From assembly GCA_949285425.1 (NCBI GenBank), contig CASEAJ010000004.1:19259-83258 (forward strand): a stretch of 64,000 nt of DNA, read 5' to 3'. This document shows positions 10,465-18,595 of the stretch, one piece after another. A program made the translations under genes and the position numbers. The DNA is from an uncultured Porphyromonadaceae bacterium (lineage in GTDB: Bacteria; Bacteroidota; Bacteroidia; Bacteroidales; Paludibacteraceae). Numbering within the stretch: the first letter of the stretch is position 1; each line of letters starts with the position of its first letter. The notes beneath the pieces were generated by a model, which saw only the letters and a list, made by a program, of their open reading frames with translations, was not told the origin of the DNA and made no database searches.

Positions 10465-12210
10465 ATGAGACAAAAATCACTATTTCTTTTCTCTCTTTTA
10501 CTCTGTTGCTTTTGTCAGGCACAGAACAAATACACCTTATCAGAAGACAGCCGAGGAAAATCAAATGTCAAATATGGAGAACATATTCACGCCCGTTTGG
10601 AAAACTCCAAAATATTTCCAGGCACGACACGAGATGTAGATGTTTATGTACCAGCCCAATACGACGGAAAGACTCCAACGTGCGTCTGTGTGTTTCAAGA
10701 CGGAATGGGTTTTAGAGCAGACACCGTGGTATCCAATCTGATATCGAGCAACGAAATCCCGACCATGATCCTAGTAGCCGCTTCTCCCGGACAAGTCATC
10801 GGCGACTTTGACCCCGACAGTCCACGAGCAAACAGAACCTATGAATATGACACCCCTTCACCACGTTTCGGAAAGTTCATATTGGAAGAACTCCTGCCTT
10901 TTGTCGAATCACTGAAAACTTCCAATGGGAAAAACATCATACTGTCAAAAGACAAGAACGACCGTATGATAGCCGGTTGCAGTTCCGGCGCAGCCTGTGC
11001 TTTCAACGTGGCCTGGCACACAGATGAGTTCGCACGAGTTTACAGTTCATGCGGTTCGTTGACCGGATTGAGAGGCTCGTTTGTCTACGCCACCTTGGTG
11101 CACAAATTTGAAACCAAACCGATTCGGTTTTATTTCCAAAGCGGGTCTAACGACATGTGGACCTCATTCGGCGACTGGTGGAGTGCCAATCAGGCGATAG
11201 TCCGTGCCATGGATTTTGCCGGCTATGACTTCGCATACCAATTTACAGAAAATGCAGGACATTGCGATGAAAACACGGTTCAAGTGTTTCCCGATGCCAT
11301 GCGCTTTCTTTGGAAAGGTTATCCGGACAATCCGCCTGCGCCCAAAAAGCAAACCGGCAACGCCATGTTAAGACAGATTGTGTCAGCCGGAAAAGACTTT
11401 GAACAGGTGTGTTCCGATGTGGAGCCCAACGCCTCCTTGTTCACAAACGAAGATGGAGACGTTCTTGTTTCTTCCGACAAAGGGACATGGATGCTTCAAC
11501 CAAACGGGGAGAAAGACGCTCATGTTACCGACAAACGGATATTGGCCATGGGCCCAGGCAACGAAATGCTGGCATACGAACCCAGCAAAGGATTTGCCAT
11601 CATCAACAAGGATATGCATGTGTCAAAAAGAATAAGGGCTAAAATGCATCCTTACAATGCCGTTGCTTTAAGGGATGGAGGATATTACATAGTCGGTAAG
11701 AAAAAAAAGGAGAACCCAGGCTCCTCCATTTGGCATCTGTCAGACAAAAGCGGCCTGTCTCAAAAGGACGACCATCTGAAAAGCGTCTACACCATAGCCT
11801 TGAGCGCCAACAACAACTGGCTGTACGCTTTCGGATATGACACGAAGCGTGGATTCAGCTACAAAGTAGACAAAACACACAAGACACTGCTGTACGGACA
11901 GGAATTCTTCTACCTTCATGTACCGGAGCTGTCAGATGGAGCAGAGACGACATCGGCTATTTGCGACAACTTCGGGAGGACGTATTTAGCCACCGCCTAC
12001 GGCATTCAAGTGTGCGACTACAACGGAAGGTGTGAGGCTATACTTCCCTTGCCGGACAACGCCAGACCCCTATCCATCACATGGGGAGGAAAACGCAGGA
12101 ACGAGCTCTATGTCCTTTGTCAAAATGGACGAATCTACAAAAGAACCCTCAACACCCAAGGGGCCTCTTTAAACGGACATATGCCTACCATAAGGGTCGG
12201 AGCCGGATAA
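10465..12210 (+). CDS. secreted esterase with C-terminal beta-propeller
   Basis: A 581-residue secreted protein with signal peptide MRQKSLFLFSLLLCCFCQAQ. The N-terminal half (about 30-290) is an alpha/beta hydrolase of the putative esterase (feruloyl esterase D-like) group. GCSSG puts the nucleophile at Ser173, and GHCDEN gives a catalytic His at about 266. The C-terminal half (about 300-581) has strands like an SMP-30/gluconolactonase propeller (for example DNFGRTYLATAYGIQVCDYNG). Such two-domain proteins release ester-linked groups from plant glycans, which is a family inference. I chose the ATG at 10465 because it starts the signal peptide; 25 further codons upstream are open but non-coding in character. 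The gene is flanked by direct repeats and separates pnuC from the phosphoesterase, suggesting it arrived by insertion. Confidence 0.78.
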   Translation: MRQKSLFLFSLLLCCFCQAQNKYTLSEDSRGKSNVKYGEHIHARLENSKIFPGTTRDVDVYVPAQYDGKTPTCVCVFQDGMGFRADTVVSNLISSNEIPTMILVAASPGQVIGDFDPDSPRANRTYEYDTPSPRFGKFILEELLPFVESLKTSNGKNIILSKDKNDRMIAGCSSGAACAFNVAWHTDEFARVYSSCGSLTGLRGSFVYATLVHKFETKPIRFYFQSGSNDMWTSFGDWWSANQAIVRAMDFAGYDFAYQFTENAGHCDENTVQVFPDAMRFLWKGYPDNPPAPKKQTGNAMLRQIVSAGKDFEQVCSDVEPNASLFTNEDGDVLVSSDKGTWMLQPNGEKDAHVTDKRILAMGPGNEMLAYEPSKGFAIINKDMHVSKRIRAKMHPYNAVALRDGGYYIVGKKKKENPGSSIWHLSDKSGLSQKDDHLKSVYTIALSANNNWLYAFGYDTKRGFSYKVDKTHKTLLYGQEFFYLHVPELSDGAETTSAICDNFGRTYLATAYGIQVCDYNGRCEAILPLPDNARPLSITWGGKRRNELYVLCQNGRIYKRTLNTQGASLNGHMPTIRVGAG

Positions 12211-12288
12211 ACCAATCACACTTTTCTCCGAGGCCTTTTCAAAAGAACTTCAAGAGAAGAAAACGAAATCATTTATACAAGCATTAGC

Positions 12289-12786
12289 ATGACACGGATA
12301 GGTTTGCTTTCTGACACACACGGCCTGCTCGACGAACGGGTTTTCGAACACTTCGCCTCATGCGACGAAATATGGCATGCCGGCGACTGGGGCTCCATGG
12401 AAGTAGTGGAACGGCTTCAGTCCTTCAAGCCCTTGCGGGGCGTATGGGGCAATATCGACGGGCAGGACATACGCCGCATGTTTCCCCGGCACAACCGTTT
12501 CCGTTGCGAAAACGTGGATGTGTGGCTCACGCACATCGGAGGCTATCCGGGCAAATACGACCCGGCAGTCAAGCCCGGCATCTTCCTGCATCCGCCCAAA
12601 CTGTTTGTAAGCGGTCACTCGCACATTCTGAAAGTAAAGTACGACCGCGACCTCGGCCTGCTGCACATCAACCCCGGAGCAGCGGGCAAATACGGTTTTC
12701 ATCTGGTACAGACGCTCGTCCGCTTTGTCATAAACGACACCGACATTCAGGATTTGGAAATTATAGAGTTGGGAACAAGGCAATAA
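12289..12786 (+). CDS. YfcE/MJ0936-type metallophosphoesterase
   Basis: This 165-residue protein is a small calcineurin-like phosphodiesterase. Metal-binding motifs are in order: SDTHG (Asp9, His11), HAGDWGS (Asp33), GNIDG (Asn55), THIGG and SGHSHI near residue 105. This is the size and layout of the YfcE family, which hydrolyses phosphodiesters such as bis-p-nitrophenyl phosphate in vitro; the cellular substrate is not known. There is no signal peptide, so it is cytoplasmic. Codons 8-16 are repeated upstream at 10391-10416. No neighbour suggests a pathway. Confidence 0.88.
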   Translation: MTRIGLLSDTHGLLDERVFEHFASCDEIWHAGDWGSMEVVERLQSFKPLRGVWGNIDGQDIRRMFPRHNRFRCENVDVWLTHIGGYPGKYDPAVKPGIFLHPPKLFVSGHSHILKVKYDRDLGLLHINPGAAGKYGFHLVQTLVRFVINDTDIQDLEIIELGTRQ

Positions 12787-13237
12787 GTTTATCCCCGACA
12801 ACGTTTTTTCCCAATACAGCATGCTGTTCCCCCACGCACTCTTTTCTGCACACAAAACAAGCGTTCATGCCATTTTCCGTCTTTAAGGAGTCCATCCAAC
12901 TATCCGACCAATGGCAAAAGACGGTTTCTGAAAGGCCCTATTCCAAGCAAAAAGAACAAAAACACACCAATCGGGCCCAACAGTTCAAAACAAATCGTTC
13001 CGCACCGGTCGCTTCCAACACAATTCATCCGCACTCAACATTCTTCCGAATATCCGGAAAAAGAAACATCCACATACACAAAAAGCAAGAAAATCAATGA
13101 TATGTAAAATTAATATATTACTTTTGTGCGCTCTTTTTGAAAGAGGGACCCAAATCCGACTGAATCAAACAGAACAAATCAGTCAGATGTAAGTGAATCG
13201 GATTGTAATTTTTGCTCTCATTTAAACAAAACGGATT
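12787..13237. other. intergenic leader with nested inverted repeat
   Basis: No convincing gene lies in these 451 bp. A 78-codon open stretch from 12867 has no recognisable features. A -7-like TACTTTTG occurs at 13119-13126. The leader after it holds nested inverted repeats: AATCCGA (13153-13159) with TCGGATT (13198-13204), enclosing GACTGA (13158-13163) with TCAGTC (13179-13184). They may form a structured 5' leader for the decarboxylase. Confidence 0.45.
13119..13126 (+). promoter_or_regulatory. candidate -7 element for the decarboxylase gene
   Basis: TACTTTTG fits TAnnTTTG, 112 bp before the ATG. No good TTTG lies 19-22 bp upstream, so this is a half-supported promoter. Confidence 0.5.
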
Positions 13238-14629
13238 ATGAAGAACAAGTATTTCGATTTGATTGAACAGTCGTTCGAATTTCCGAACGAAGAGTTCACC
13301 GTGGAAGAAAACGAACTTTATTGGTTCGGTGTTCCGCTCATGGACATCATCAAGCAGTATGGCACCCCCTTGCGCATAGCCTACCTGCCCAAGATTGCCC
13401 AGAACATACAAAAGGCACGACGCATGTTCAACGTCGCCATGGCCAAGGTCGACTACAAAGGCGACTACCACTATTGCTACTGCACGAAAAGTTCACACTT
13501 CTCGTTCGTACTGGAAGAAGTGCTGAAACACAACGTACATATAGAGACCTCTTCGGCATTCGACATCAATATTATCGAAGCTTTGTACGAACAGGGAACC
13601 ATCAACCGGGATATTTTTGTCGTATGTAACGGATTCAAACGTCCGCAATATGTCGAAAACATACAGAATTTAATCCGTAACGGTTTCCACAACATCATTC
13701 CCATATTGGACAACAAGTTCGAACTTGACCTGCTCATGAAGGACTTCAAGGAAAAATTCAAAGTAGGCATCCGCATTGCTTCGGAAGAAGAACCGAAGTT
13801 CGACTTTTACACTTCACGACTGGGAGTAAGATACAACGACATCATCCCCTACTACCGGGAAAAGATTGCCAACAATCCGCAGGTTGAGCTGAAAATGCTC
13901 CATTTCTTCATCAACACCGGCATCAAGGACACGTCCTATTACTGGAACGAACTGAGCAAGGCGGTGAACCTGTATTGCGAAATGAAGAAAATATGCCCCG
14001 AACTCGACAGCCTGAACATAGGCGGAGGCATGCCCATCCAGTCGCACCTCGACATGGTGTACGACTACGAATACATGGCCGAAGAAATCGTGGCACAAAT
14101 CAAGAACATCTGTGTGCAGAACAATGTGCCCGAACCGCACATTTTCACCGAATTCGGTTCATATACCGTCGGCGAAAGCGGGGCCATGCTCTACTCCATT
14201 GTCAACCAGAAACGGCAGAACGACCGCGAATTGTGGAACATGATAGACAGCTCGTTCATGACCACCCTGCCCGACACCTGGGCCATCAACCAACGCTACG
14301 TGTTCCTGGCCATCAACAACTGGGACTCACAATACGAACGCGTGAACCTGGGCGGACTGACCTGCGACAGCGAAGACTTCTACAACGCCGAAGTGCACTC
14401 GAACGCCGTGTTCCTGCCTAAAATGGAGGAAGGCCGCGAACAGTACATCGGTTTCTTCCACATGGGAGCCTATCAGGAAGCCTTGAGCGGATTCGGCGGC
14501 ATACAGCACTGCCTCATCCCCGGCCCGAAACTGGTGATTGTCGACCGCGACGAGGACGGCGAATACACCACCAAGCTCTTCGCCAAAGAACAGAGTTACA
14601 AATCCATGCTGAAGATATTGGGATATTAA
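13238..14629 (+). CDS. fold-III PLP decarboxylase, arginine/ornithine decarboxylase-like
   Basis: This 463-residue protein has an alanine-racemase-type PLP barrel followed by a beta-domain, as in ornithine, diaminopimelate and arginine decarboxylases. YCYCTKSSH holds the probable PLP-binding Lys84, NIGGGMP is the glycine-rich phosphate loop, and LTCDSED provides the catalytic cysteine of this group at Cys376. HMGAYQEAL supplies the partner tyrosine. It is much shorter than canonical biosynthetic SpeA (about 630 residues) and lacks that family's inserted domain. It is therefore probably a polyamine-pathway or amino-acid decarboxylase, but the substrate is open. It has no operon partner: a 451-bp leader lies upstream and a strong terminator downstream. 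Confidence 0.75.
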   Translation: MKNKYFDLIEQSFEFPNEEFTVEENELYWFGVPLMDIIKQYGTPLRIAYLPKIAQNIQKARRMFNVAMAKVDYKGDYHYCYCTKSSHFSFVLEEVLKHNVHIETSSAFDINIIEALYEQGTINRDIFVVCNGFKRPQYVENIQNLIRNGFHNIIPILDNKFELDLLMKDFKEKFKVGIRIASEEEPKFDFYTSRLGVRYNDIIPYYREKIANNPQVELKMLHFFINTGIKDTSYYWNELSKAVNLYCEMKKICPELDSLNIGGGMPIQSHLDMVYDYEYMAEEIVAQIKNICVQNNVPEPHIFTEFGSYTVGESGAMLYSIVNQKRQNDRELWNMIDSSFMTTLPDTWAINQRYVFLAINNWDSQYERVNLGGLTCDSEDFYNAEVHSNAVFLPKMEEGREQYIGFFHMGAYQEALSGFGGIQHCLIPGPKLVIVDRDEDGEYTTKLFAKEQSYKSMLKILGY

Positions 14630-14648
14630 AACCTCAGTTTGCCATATC

Positions 14649-14688
14649 AAACGAAAAAGGCTGCCGATTGGCAGCCTTTTTCGTTTTT
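14649..14688. terminator. perfect 17-bp-stem bidirectional terminator
   Basis: AAACGAAAAAGGCTGCC (14649-14665) pairs perfectly with GGCAGCCTTTTTCGTTT (14670-14686) around a GATT loop. It separates the convergent decarboxylase and NfnAB-like genes and directly abuts the stop codon of the latter. Confidence 0.93.
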
Positions 14689-17032
14689 ATCTTTTCTCCA
14701 GCCATTCGTGCATGGAGCGGGCGGCACGCCGGCCATCGCCCATGGCAAGAATAACGGTAGCCCCTCCGCGCACAATGTCGCCTCCGGCAAACATCATGGG
14801 AATGTCGGTCTGCATGGTGTCCTGATTCACCTCGATGGTGCCCCACTTGCTCACATGCAATCCTTCGACCGAATGCGGAATGAGCGGATTGGGCGACACG
14901 CCCACACTCACAATGACCTCATCCACCGCTATCAGTTCTGTCTTGCCTTCCACCGGCACGGGCGAACGACGTCCCGAAGCATCGGGCTCGCCCAGTTCCA
15001 TCACCTGAAGCAACATGTGGGTCACCCGTCCGCGTTCATCGCCGCGATACTCAATGGGATTGTGCAACGTGAGGAATTCCACACCCTCTTCCTTGGCATG
15101 TTTCACTTCCTCAGCACGGGCCGGCATTTCCTCTTCCGAACGACGGTACACAATCATGGCCCGTTCGGCTCCCAGCCGCTTGGCGGTGCGCACGGAGTCC
15201 ATCGCCGTGTTGCCCCCGCCGATAACGGCCACCCGCTTGCCGTGGAACACAGGAGTATCCGAATCCGGACTGGCTGCATTCATCAGGTTGACCCGGGTGA
15301 GGTATTCGTTGGACGACATGATGCCCACCAGATTTTCGCCCGGACAGTTCATGAAGCGGGGCAATCCGGCTCCACTCCCGACAAACACACCCGCAAATCC
15401 GGCCTCCTTGAGCTGGTCGATAGTCAGTGTCTTGCCTATAATGGTATCGGTGTGAAACGTAACCCCCATGGCACGCAGGTTGTCTATCTCCACATCGACA
15501 ATTCGGTTGGGCAGACGGAACTCGGGAATACCATACTTCAGCACGCCACCAATCTCATGCAATGCCTCGAACACCGTCACCTCATAACCCAGTTTGGCCA
15601 TGTCGCCGGCAAACGAAAGTCCGGCAGGTCCCGAACCCACCACGGCAATCTTCTTGCCGTTGGCCGGAGCGACAACCGGTACCGACACATGTCCGCTTTC
15701 GCGTTCATAGTCGGCCGCAAAACGTTCCAGATAGCCTATGGCCACCGGCTCCTTGCCCATTTTCACATGGATACACTTCGACTCGCACTGTTTTTCCTGC
15801 GGACACACACGGCCGCACACGGCCGGCAGGGCGGAAGTTTTCTTCAACACGGCAGCCGCGTCGAGAAAATGTCCCCGCTCTATGTTCTTTATAAAATGTG
15901 GAATATCAATACCCACCGGGCATCCCGTCATGCAGGTCGGATTCGGGCAGTCAAGACAACGCTGCGCCTCACGCATGGCCATTTCGGCCGTCAGTCCGAG
16001 GTTGACCTCAAGATTGTTGCGGCTGCGCACCCCAGGAGCCTGTTCGGGCATGCGCACACGCGGAATGGCCACCCGGTCTTTCGGCTTCAACGCCTTGCGC
16101 AAATCGGCACGCCAACCGCCATCTTCACCGCCGGCAGCTTCGCCGCCATCATTTTCGGCTACCGCCGCACAGGCATCCGCCCCGCTTTCACAGGCTGTTG
16201 CCGCTTTCGCATCGGCATGGGCAGGATGCTTCAAAGCCTCCTGTTCTTCATCCTTGTATCCGCCCAGGCGCATAATCATTTCATCGAAATCGACCTGATG
16301 CGCATCAAATTCGGGTCCATCAATGCACACGAACTTCGTTTTACCCCCCACCGTGACACGGCAGGCTCCACACATGCCGGTGCCATCGACCATAATGGTG
16401 TTGAGCGAAGCAATGGTCGGAATGTTGTATTTTTTAGTGAGCAGACTCACGAACTTCATCATCACAGCCGGGCCTATGGTGACACACTGATCTACCTGTT
16501 CGCGTTGGATAACGCTTTCCACCCCCTCGGTCACCAGTCCCTTGCGGCCGTACGAACCATCATCGGTCATCACAATGACCTCATCCGAATAGCGGCGCAT
16601 CTGTTCTTCCAGGATAATGAGTTCCTTGGTACGGGCAGCCAGAACCGTAATGACACGGTTGCCGGCCCGCTTCATGGCCTGCACAATGGGCATCATGGGA
16701 GCAGTGCCCACCCCGCCGCAGGCACACACCACCGTGCCGAAGCGTTCAATGTGCGTGGCCTGTCCCAACGGGCCGACCAGGTCGGTTATTTCATCGCCCA
16801 CGTTCAAGGCGCAAAGGCGGGTAGAAGAAACCCCCATGCGCTGCACAACCAGCGTAATGGTGCCCCGTTCCGTGTCGGCATCGGCTATGGTGAGGGGAAT
16901 GCGTTCGCCCTTTTCCCCCACACGGACAATGACAAAATGCCCGGCTCTCCGGGCCTTGGCTATCAACGGAGCTTCTACCTCCAGTTTGATGACATTAGTT
17001 GAAAAGTATTCTTTACTGACAATTCTGTTCAT
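14687..17032 (-). CDS. fused NfnAB-like ferredoxin:NADP oxidoreductase
   Basis: This 781-residue protein joins two flavoproteins. Residues 1-255 resemble the NfnA/DHODB electron-transfer subunit: FAD domain, a GGVGTAPM nucleotide loop, and a [2Fe-2S] site with Cys221, Cys224 and Cys236. A low-complexity Ala/Gly/Glu linker spans about 262-308. Residues 310-781 resemble NfnB/GltD, with [4Fe-4S] cysteines 359, 362, 367, 371, 406, 410, 416 and 420, and Rossmann motifs VVGSGPAGLS (about 465) and VIGGGNTAMD. Databases often call such fusions DHODB/glutamate synthase, but no glutamate synthase large subunit is near. Electron-bifurcating transhydrogenase activity is the better inference. I chose the Met at 17032 (MNRIVSKEYF) because homology begins there and a promoter lies 30 bp before it. 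Confidence 0.82.
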   Translation of the reverse strand: MNRIVSKEYFSTNVIKLEVEAPLIAKARRAGHFVIVRVGEKGERIPLTIADADTERGTITLVVQRMGVSSTRLCALNVGDEITDLVGPLGQATHIERFGTVVCACGGVGTAPMMPIVQAMKRAGNRVITVLAARTKELIILEEQMRRYSDEVIVMTDDGSYGRKGLVTEGVESVIQREQVDQCVTIGPAVMMKFVSLLTKKYNIPTIASLNTIMVDGTGMCGACRVTVGGKTKFVCIDGPEFDAHQVDFDEMIMRLGGYKDEEQEALKHPAHADAKAATACESGADACAAVAENDGGEAAGGEDGGWRADLRKALKPKDRVAIPRVRMPEQAPGVRSRNNLEVNLGLTAEMAMREAQRCLDCPNPTCMTGCPVGIDIPHFIKNIERGHFLDAAAVLKKTSALPAVCGRVCPQEKQCESKCIHVKMGKEPVAIGYLERFAADYERESGHVSVPVVAPANGKKIAVVGSGPAGLSFAGDMAKLGYEVTVFEALHEIGGVLKYGIPEFRLPNRIVDVEIDNLRAMGVTFHTDTIIGKTLTIDQLKEAGFAGVFVGSGAGLPRFMNCPGENLVGIMSSNEYLTRVNLMNAASPDSDTPVFHGKRVAVIGGGNTAMDSVRTAKRLGAERAMIVYRRSEEEMPARAEEVKHAKEEGVEFLTLHNPIEYRGDERGRVTHMLLQVMELGEPDASGRRSPVPVEGKTELIAVDEVIVSVGVSPNPLIPHSVEGLHVSKWGTIEVNQDTMQTDIPMMFAGGDIVRGGATVILAMGDGRRAARSMHEWLEKR

Positions 17033-17062
17033 ATTGACACAGCATTTAATAGGTTGATTTTG

Positions 17063-17097
17063 CAAAAGTAATGAATAATCCGGACAATCATGACAAA
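17063..17097 (-). promoter_or_regulatory. promoter of the NfnAB-like gene
   Basis: Read on the minus strand: TTTG (17097-17094), 23 bp, then TACTTTTG (17070-17063). This leaves about 25 nt of leader before the start at 17032 and supports that start over the longer open frame. Confidence 0.65.
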
Positions 17098-17232
17098 ATG
17101 TTTTCTCAACAGGCTTACATATAAACAAAAAAACGTTCCCGCACGGCCAATGCCATGACGGAAGCACAAACGGACAAGAAAAGGGACATCCCCCCCAAAA
17201 AACAGGAACACATGCAAAACAAATACCGGCAT

Positions 17233-17263
17233 TTTGTAGTTATTACAAATATGTATATTTTTG
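17233..17263 (+). promoter_or_regulatory. promoter of uraH
   Basis: TTTG (17233-17236), a 19-bp spacer and TATTTTTG (17256-17263) match the Bacteroidetes consensus, about 37 bp before the ATG. Confidence 0.75.
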
Positions 17264-17300
17264 AAAACGCAACATAACCATAACTTAAACGTAAAAAATT

Positions 17301-17711
17301 ATGAAGACAAGATTTTTCGTTCTGATGTTCTTATCAGTGTTTTTCTCAGGATTACTGCATGCAAAAGGTGACTCACATCAGTTGTCGAGCCACATTCTCG
17401 ACATAAACACCGGTTCTCCGGCTCCGGATGTGAAAATCGGCCTTTACAAGCAAAACCATGATGGCAGCTGGATGCTGGTCAGCGAAAAAGTGACAGATGA
17501 AAACGGAAGAATAAAGGACTTCCTGCCCAATGACAAAGACAACAAAGGCATATATAAACTTACCTACCATGTAGGCCCCTATTTCGAACGTCAGCATCAA
17601 AAAAGTTTTTATCCGTTCATCGACGTTGTATTCCAGATAACAGACGACAGCCACTACCATGTGCCCATAACATTATCTCCGTTCGGATATTCCACCTACA
17701 GAGGAAACTAA
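17301..17711 (+). CDS. uraH: periplasmic 5-hydroxyisourate hydrolase
   Basis: This 136-residue protein is a transthyretin-fold 5-hydroxyisourate hydrolase, which acts after urate oxidation. It has a signal peptide (MKTRFFVLMFLSVFFSGLLHAKG), so it works in the periplasm. Family signatures are complete: LSSHILD with His31, ENGR with Arg70, and HYHVPITLSP with His118 and His120. The C-terminal tetrapeptide is YRGN instead of the usual YRGS. No urate oxidase or decarboxylase lies nearby, so it may act on a diet- or host-derived purine breakdown product. It is transcribed alone from a good promoter. Confidence 0.9.
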   Translation: MKTRFFVLMFLSVFFSGLLHAKGDSHQLSSHILDINTGSPAPDVKIGLYKQNHDGSWMLVSEKVTDENGRIKDFLPNDKDNKGIYKLTYHVGPYFERQHQKSFYPFIDVVFQITDDSHYHVPITLSPFGYSTYRGN

Positions 17712-17721
17712 AGGGAAAAAC

Positions 17722-17760
17722 GCTCCCGCCTGGCGGCTCATGACAAAACCGGGCGGGAGC
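17722..17760. terminator. GC-rich hairpin after uraH
   Basis: GCTCCCGCC (17722-17730) pairs with GGCGGGAGC (17752-17760). There is no T-run, so termination is uncertain. Confidence 0.4.
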
Positions 17761-17795
17761 TCCGTCGGAACGACTCCGACAAGCAGAAAAAAATA

Positions 17796-17883
17796 CTATA
17801 GAAAGTTGCTTCATCTTCTATAGAATATTGATCAAGATACTATAGTATTTCGACCCATCTTCTATAGTATCTTTTGTCACCTG
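17796..17883. repeat. second 22-bp tandem array, CTATAG core
   Basis: CTATAG recurs at 17796, 17818, 17840 and 17862, a period of exactly 22 bp. Flanks are also symmetric: ATACTATAGTAT around the third core is a perfect 12-bp palindrome, and TTGATCAA at 17828-17835 sits exactly midway between two cores. The period and the two-dyads-per-unit geometry match the array at 7908-8001, although the sequence differs. It lies in the gap between uraH and the next gene (17712-18049), which otherwise holds only a promoter. Confidence 0.85.
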
Positions 17884-17930
17884 CCCGCCTGCACATTTCC
17901 GGCCATTATGGCAGAGAAACATTTCGCCGT

Positions 17931-17966
17931 TTTGCTTCTTGTTATTCCGCAACATTTGTACATTTG
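17931..17966 (+). promoter_or_regulatory. candidate promoter for the 18050 gene
   Basis: TACATTTG (17959-17966) fits the -7 consensus. TTTG at 17931-17934 is 24 bp upstream, slightly long. Confidence 0.5.
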
Positions 17967-18049
17967 CAAACGGAGCGAATCCGTGAAACGAACGCACAAA
18001 TTGTTGACACAAATTTATTACAACGCACTTTATGCCGACAGAATCTACT

Positions 18050-18595
18050 ATGTGTAAACATTCCTTAAAAAAACAATTAGTACTCTTTTTCTTTTTAGGG
18101 AGTTTTCTCCTTTCTGCCCAAAAACACAATCTTTATGGTTGTTTTGAACATGACAGTATACCTGGTTTACAACTAAGCATTCTGGATGGTATGGCTAAAT
18201 TGGAACAATTTGACACAACCTCCGACTTGGACATGGAGGGTGTTGATTGTATTGTTGGGGGAGATTGCTTGCTGGAAGAGACCATATCCTGCATCAATGA
18301 TACGCTCTATATAGATGGAAAACCATATTTTAAAATCATGTCAACTGATATGATTCTGTCACTTCAAAATATCCGAAACATAGTACATAATGGAGATACA
18401 TTTTATTGCACAAAATACTATGACAGGAACAATAACATATATTTGCTAGGTTCAATAGACGGCTGGAAAAACGACCAAAAGAATGGCAGATGGATTTATC
18501 TCGATCACGCAAGATTGTCGGGTATCATATTTAAAGATGGCGTGATTGTTGACACATTTGCAATTATACCTATAGATGTTGGATTTGGTTATTGA
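18050..18595 (+). CDS. secreted protein of unknown function
   Basis: I do not recognise this 181-residue protein. It begins MCKHSLKKQLVLFFFLGSFLLSAQ, a signal peptide, and I start it there rather than six codons earlier. The mature part is rich in Asp, Ile and Tyr, with CINDTLYIDGKPYFKI and a C-terminal IIFKDGVIVDTF, consistent with a small beta-rich periplasmic protein. The region is visibly more AT-rich than neighbouring genes, suggesting recent acquisition or loose selection. It is monocistronic. After the stop, another frame stays open to 18704 with a plausible lysine-rich peptide, so a C-terminal frameshift is possible. Confidence 0.6.
   Translation: MCKHSLKKQLVLFFFLGSFLLSAQKHNLYGCFEHDSIPGLQLSILDGMAKLEQFDTTSDLDMEGVDCIVGGDCLLEETISCINDTLYIDGKPYFKIMSTDMILSLQNIRNIVHNGDTFYCTKYYDRNNNIYLLGSIDGWKNDQKNGRWIYLDHARLSGIIFKDGVIVDTFAIIPIDVGFGY

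Noticed and set aside
10391..12337. Integrase-type attachment sites around the esterase gene
   Set aside because: The direct repeats are real, but no integrase, tRNA or core-type symmetry is present, so calling them att sites is not supported.
12360..13100. A 246-codon frame running past the phosphoesterase stop
   Set aside because: Most of it is out of frame with the phosphoesterase gene; the remaining 78 codons from 12867 are low in complexity, rich in Lys, Gln and Ser, and have no leader or homology cue.
14639..17002. A 787-codon open frame on the plus strand
   Set aside because: It is antisense to the NfnAB-like gene, which has clear motifs, promoter and start. The translation is His/Arg-rich without domains, typical of the complement of a GC-rich third-position gene.
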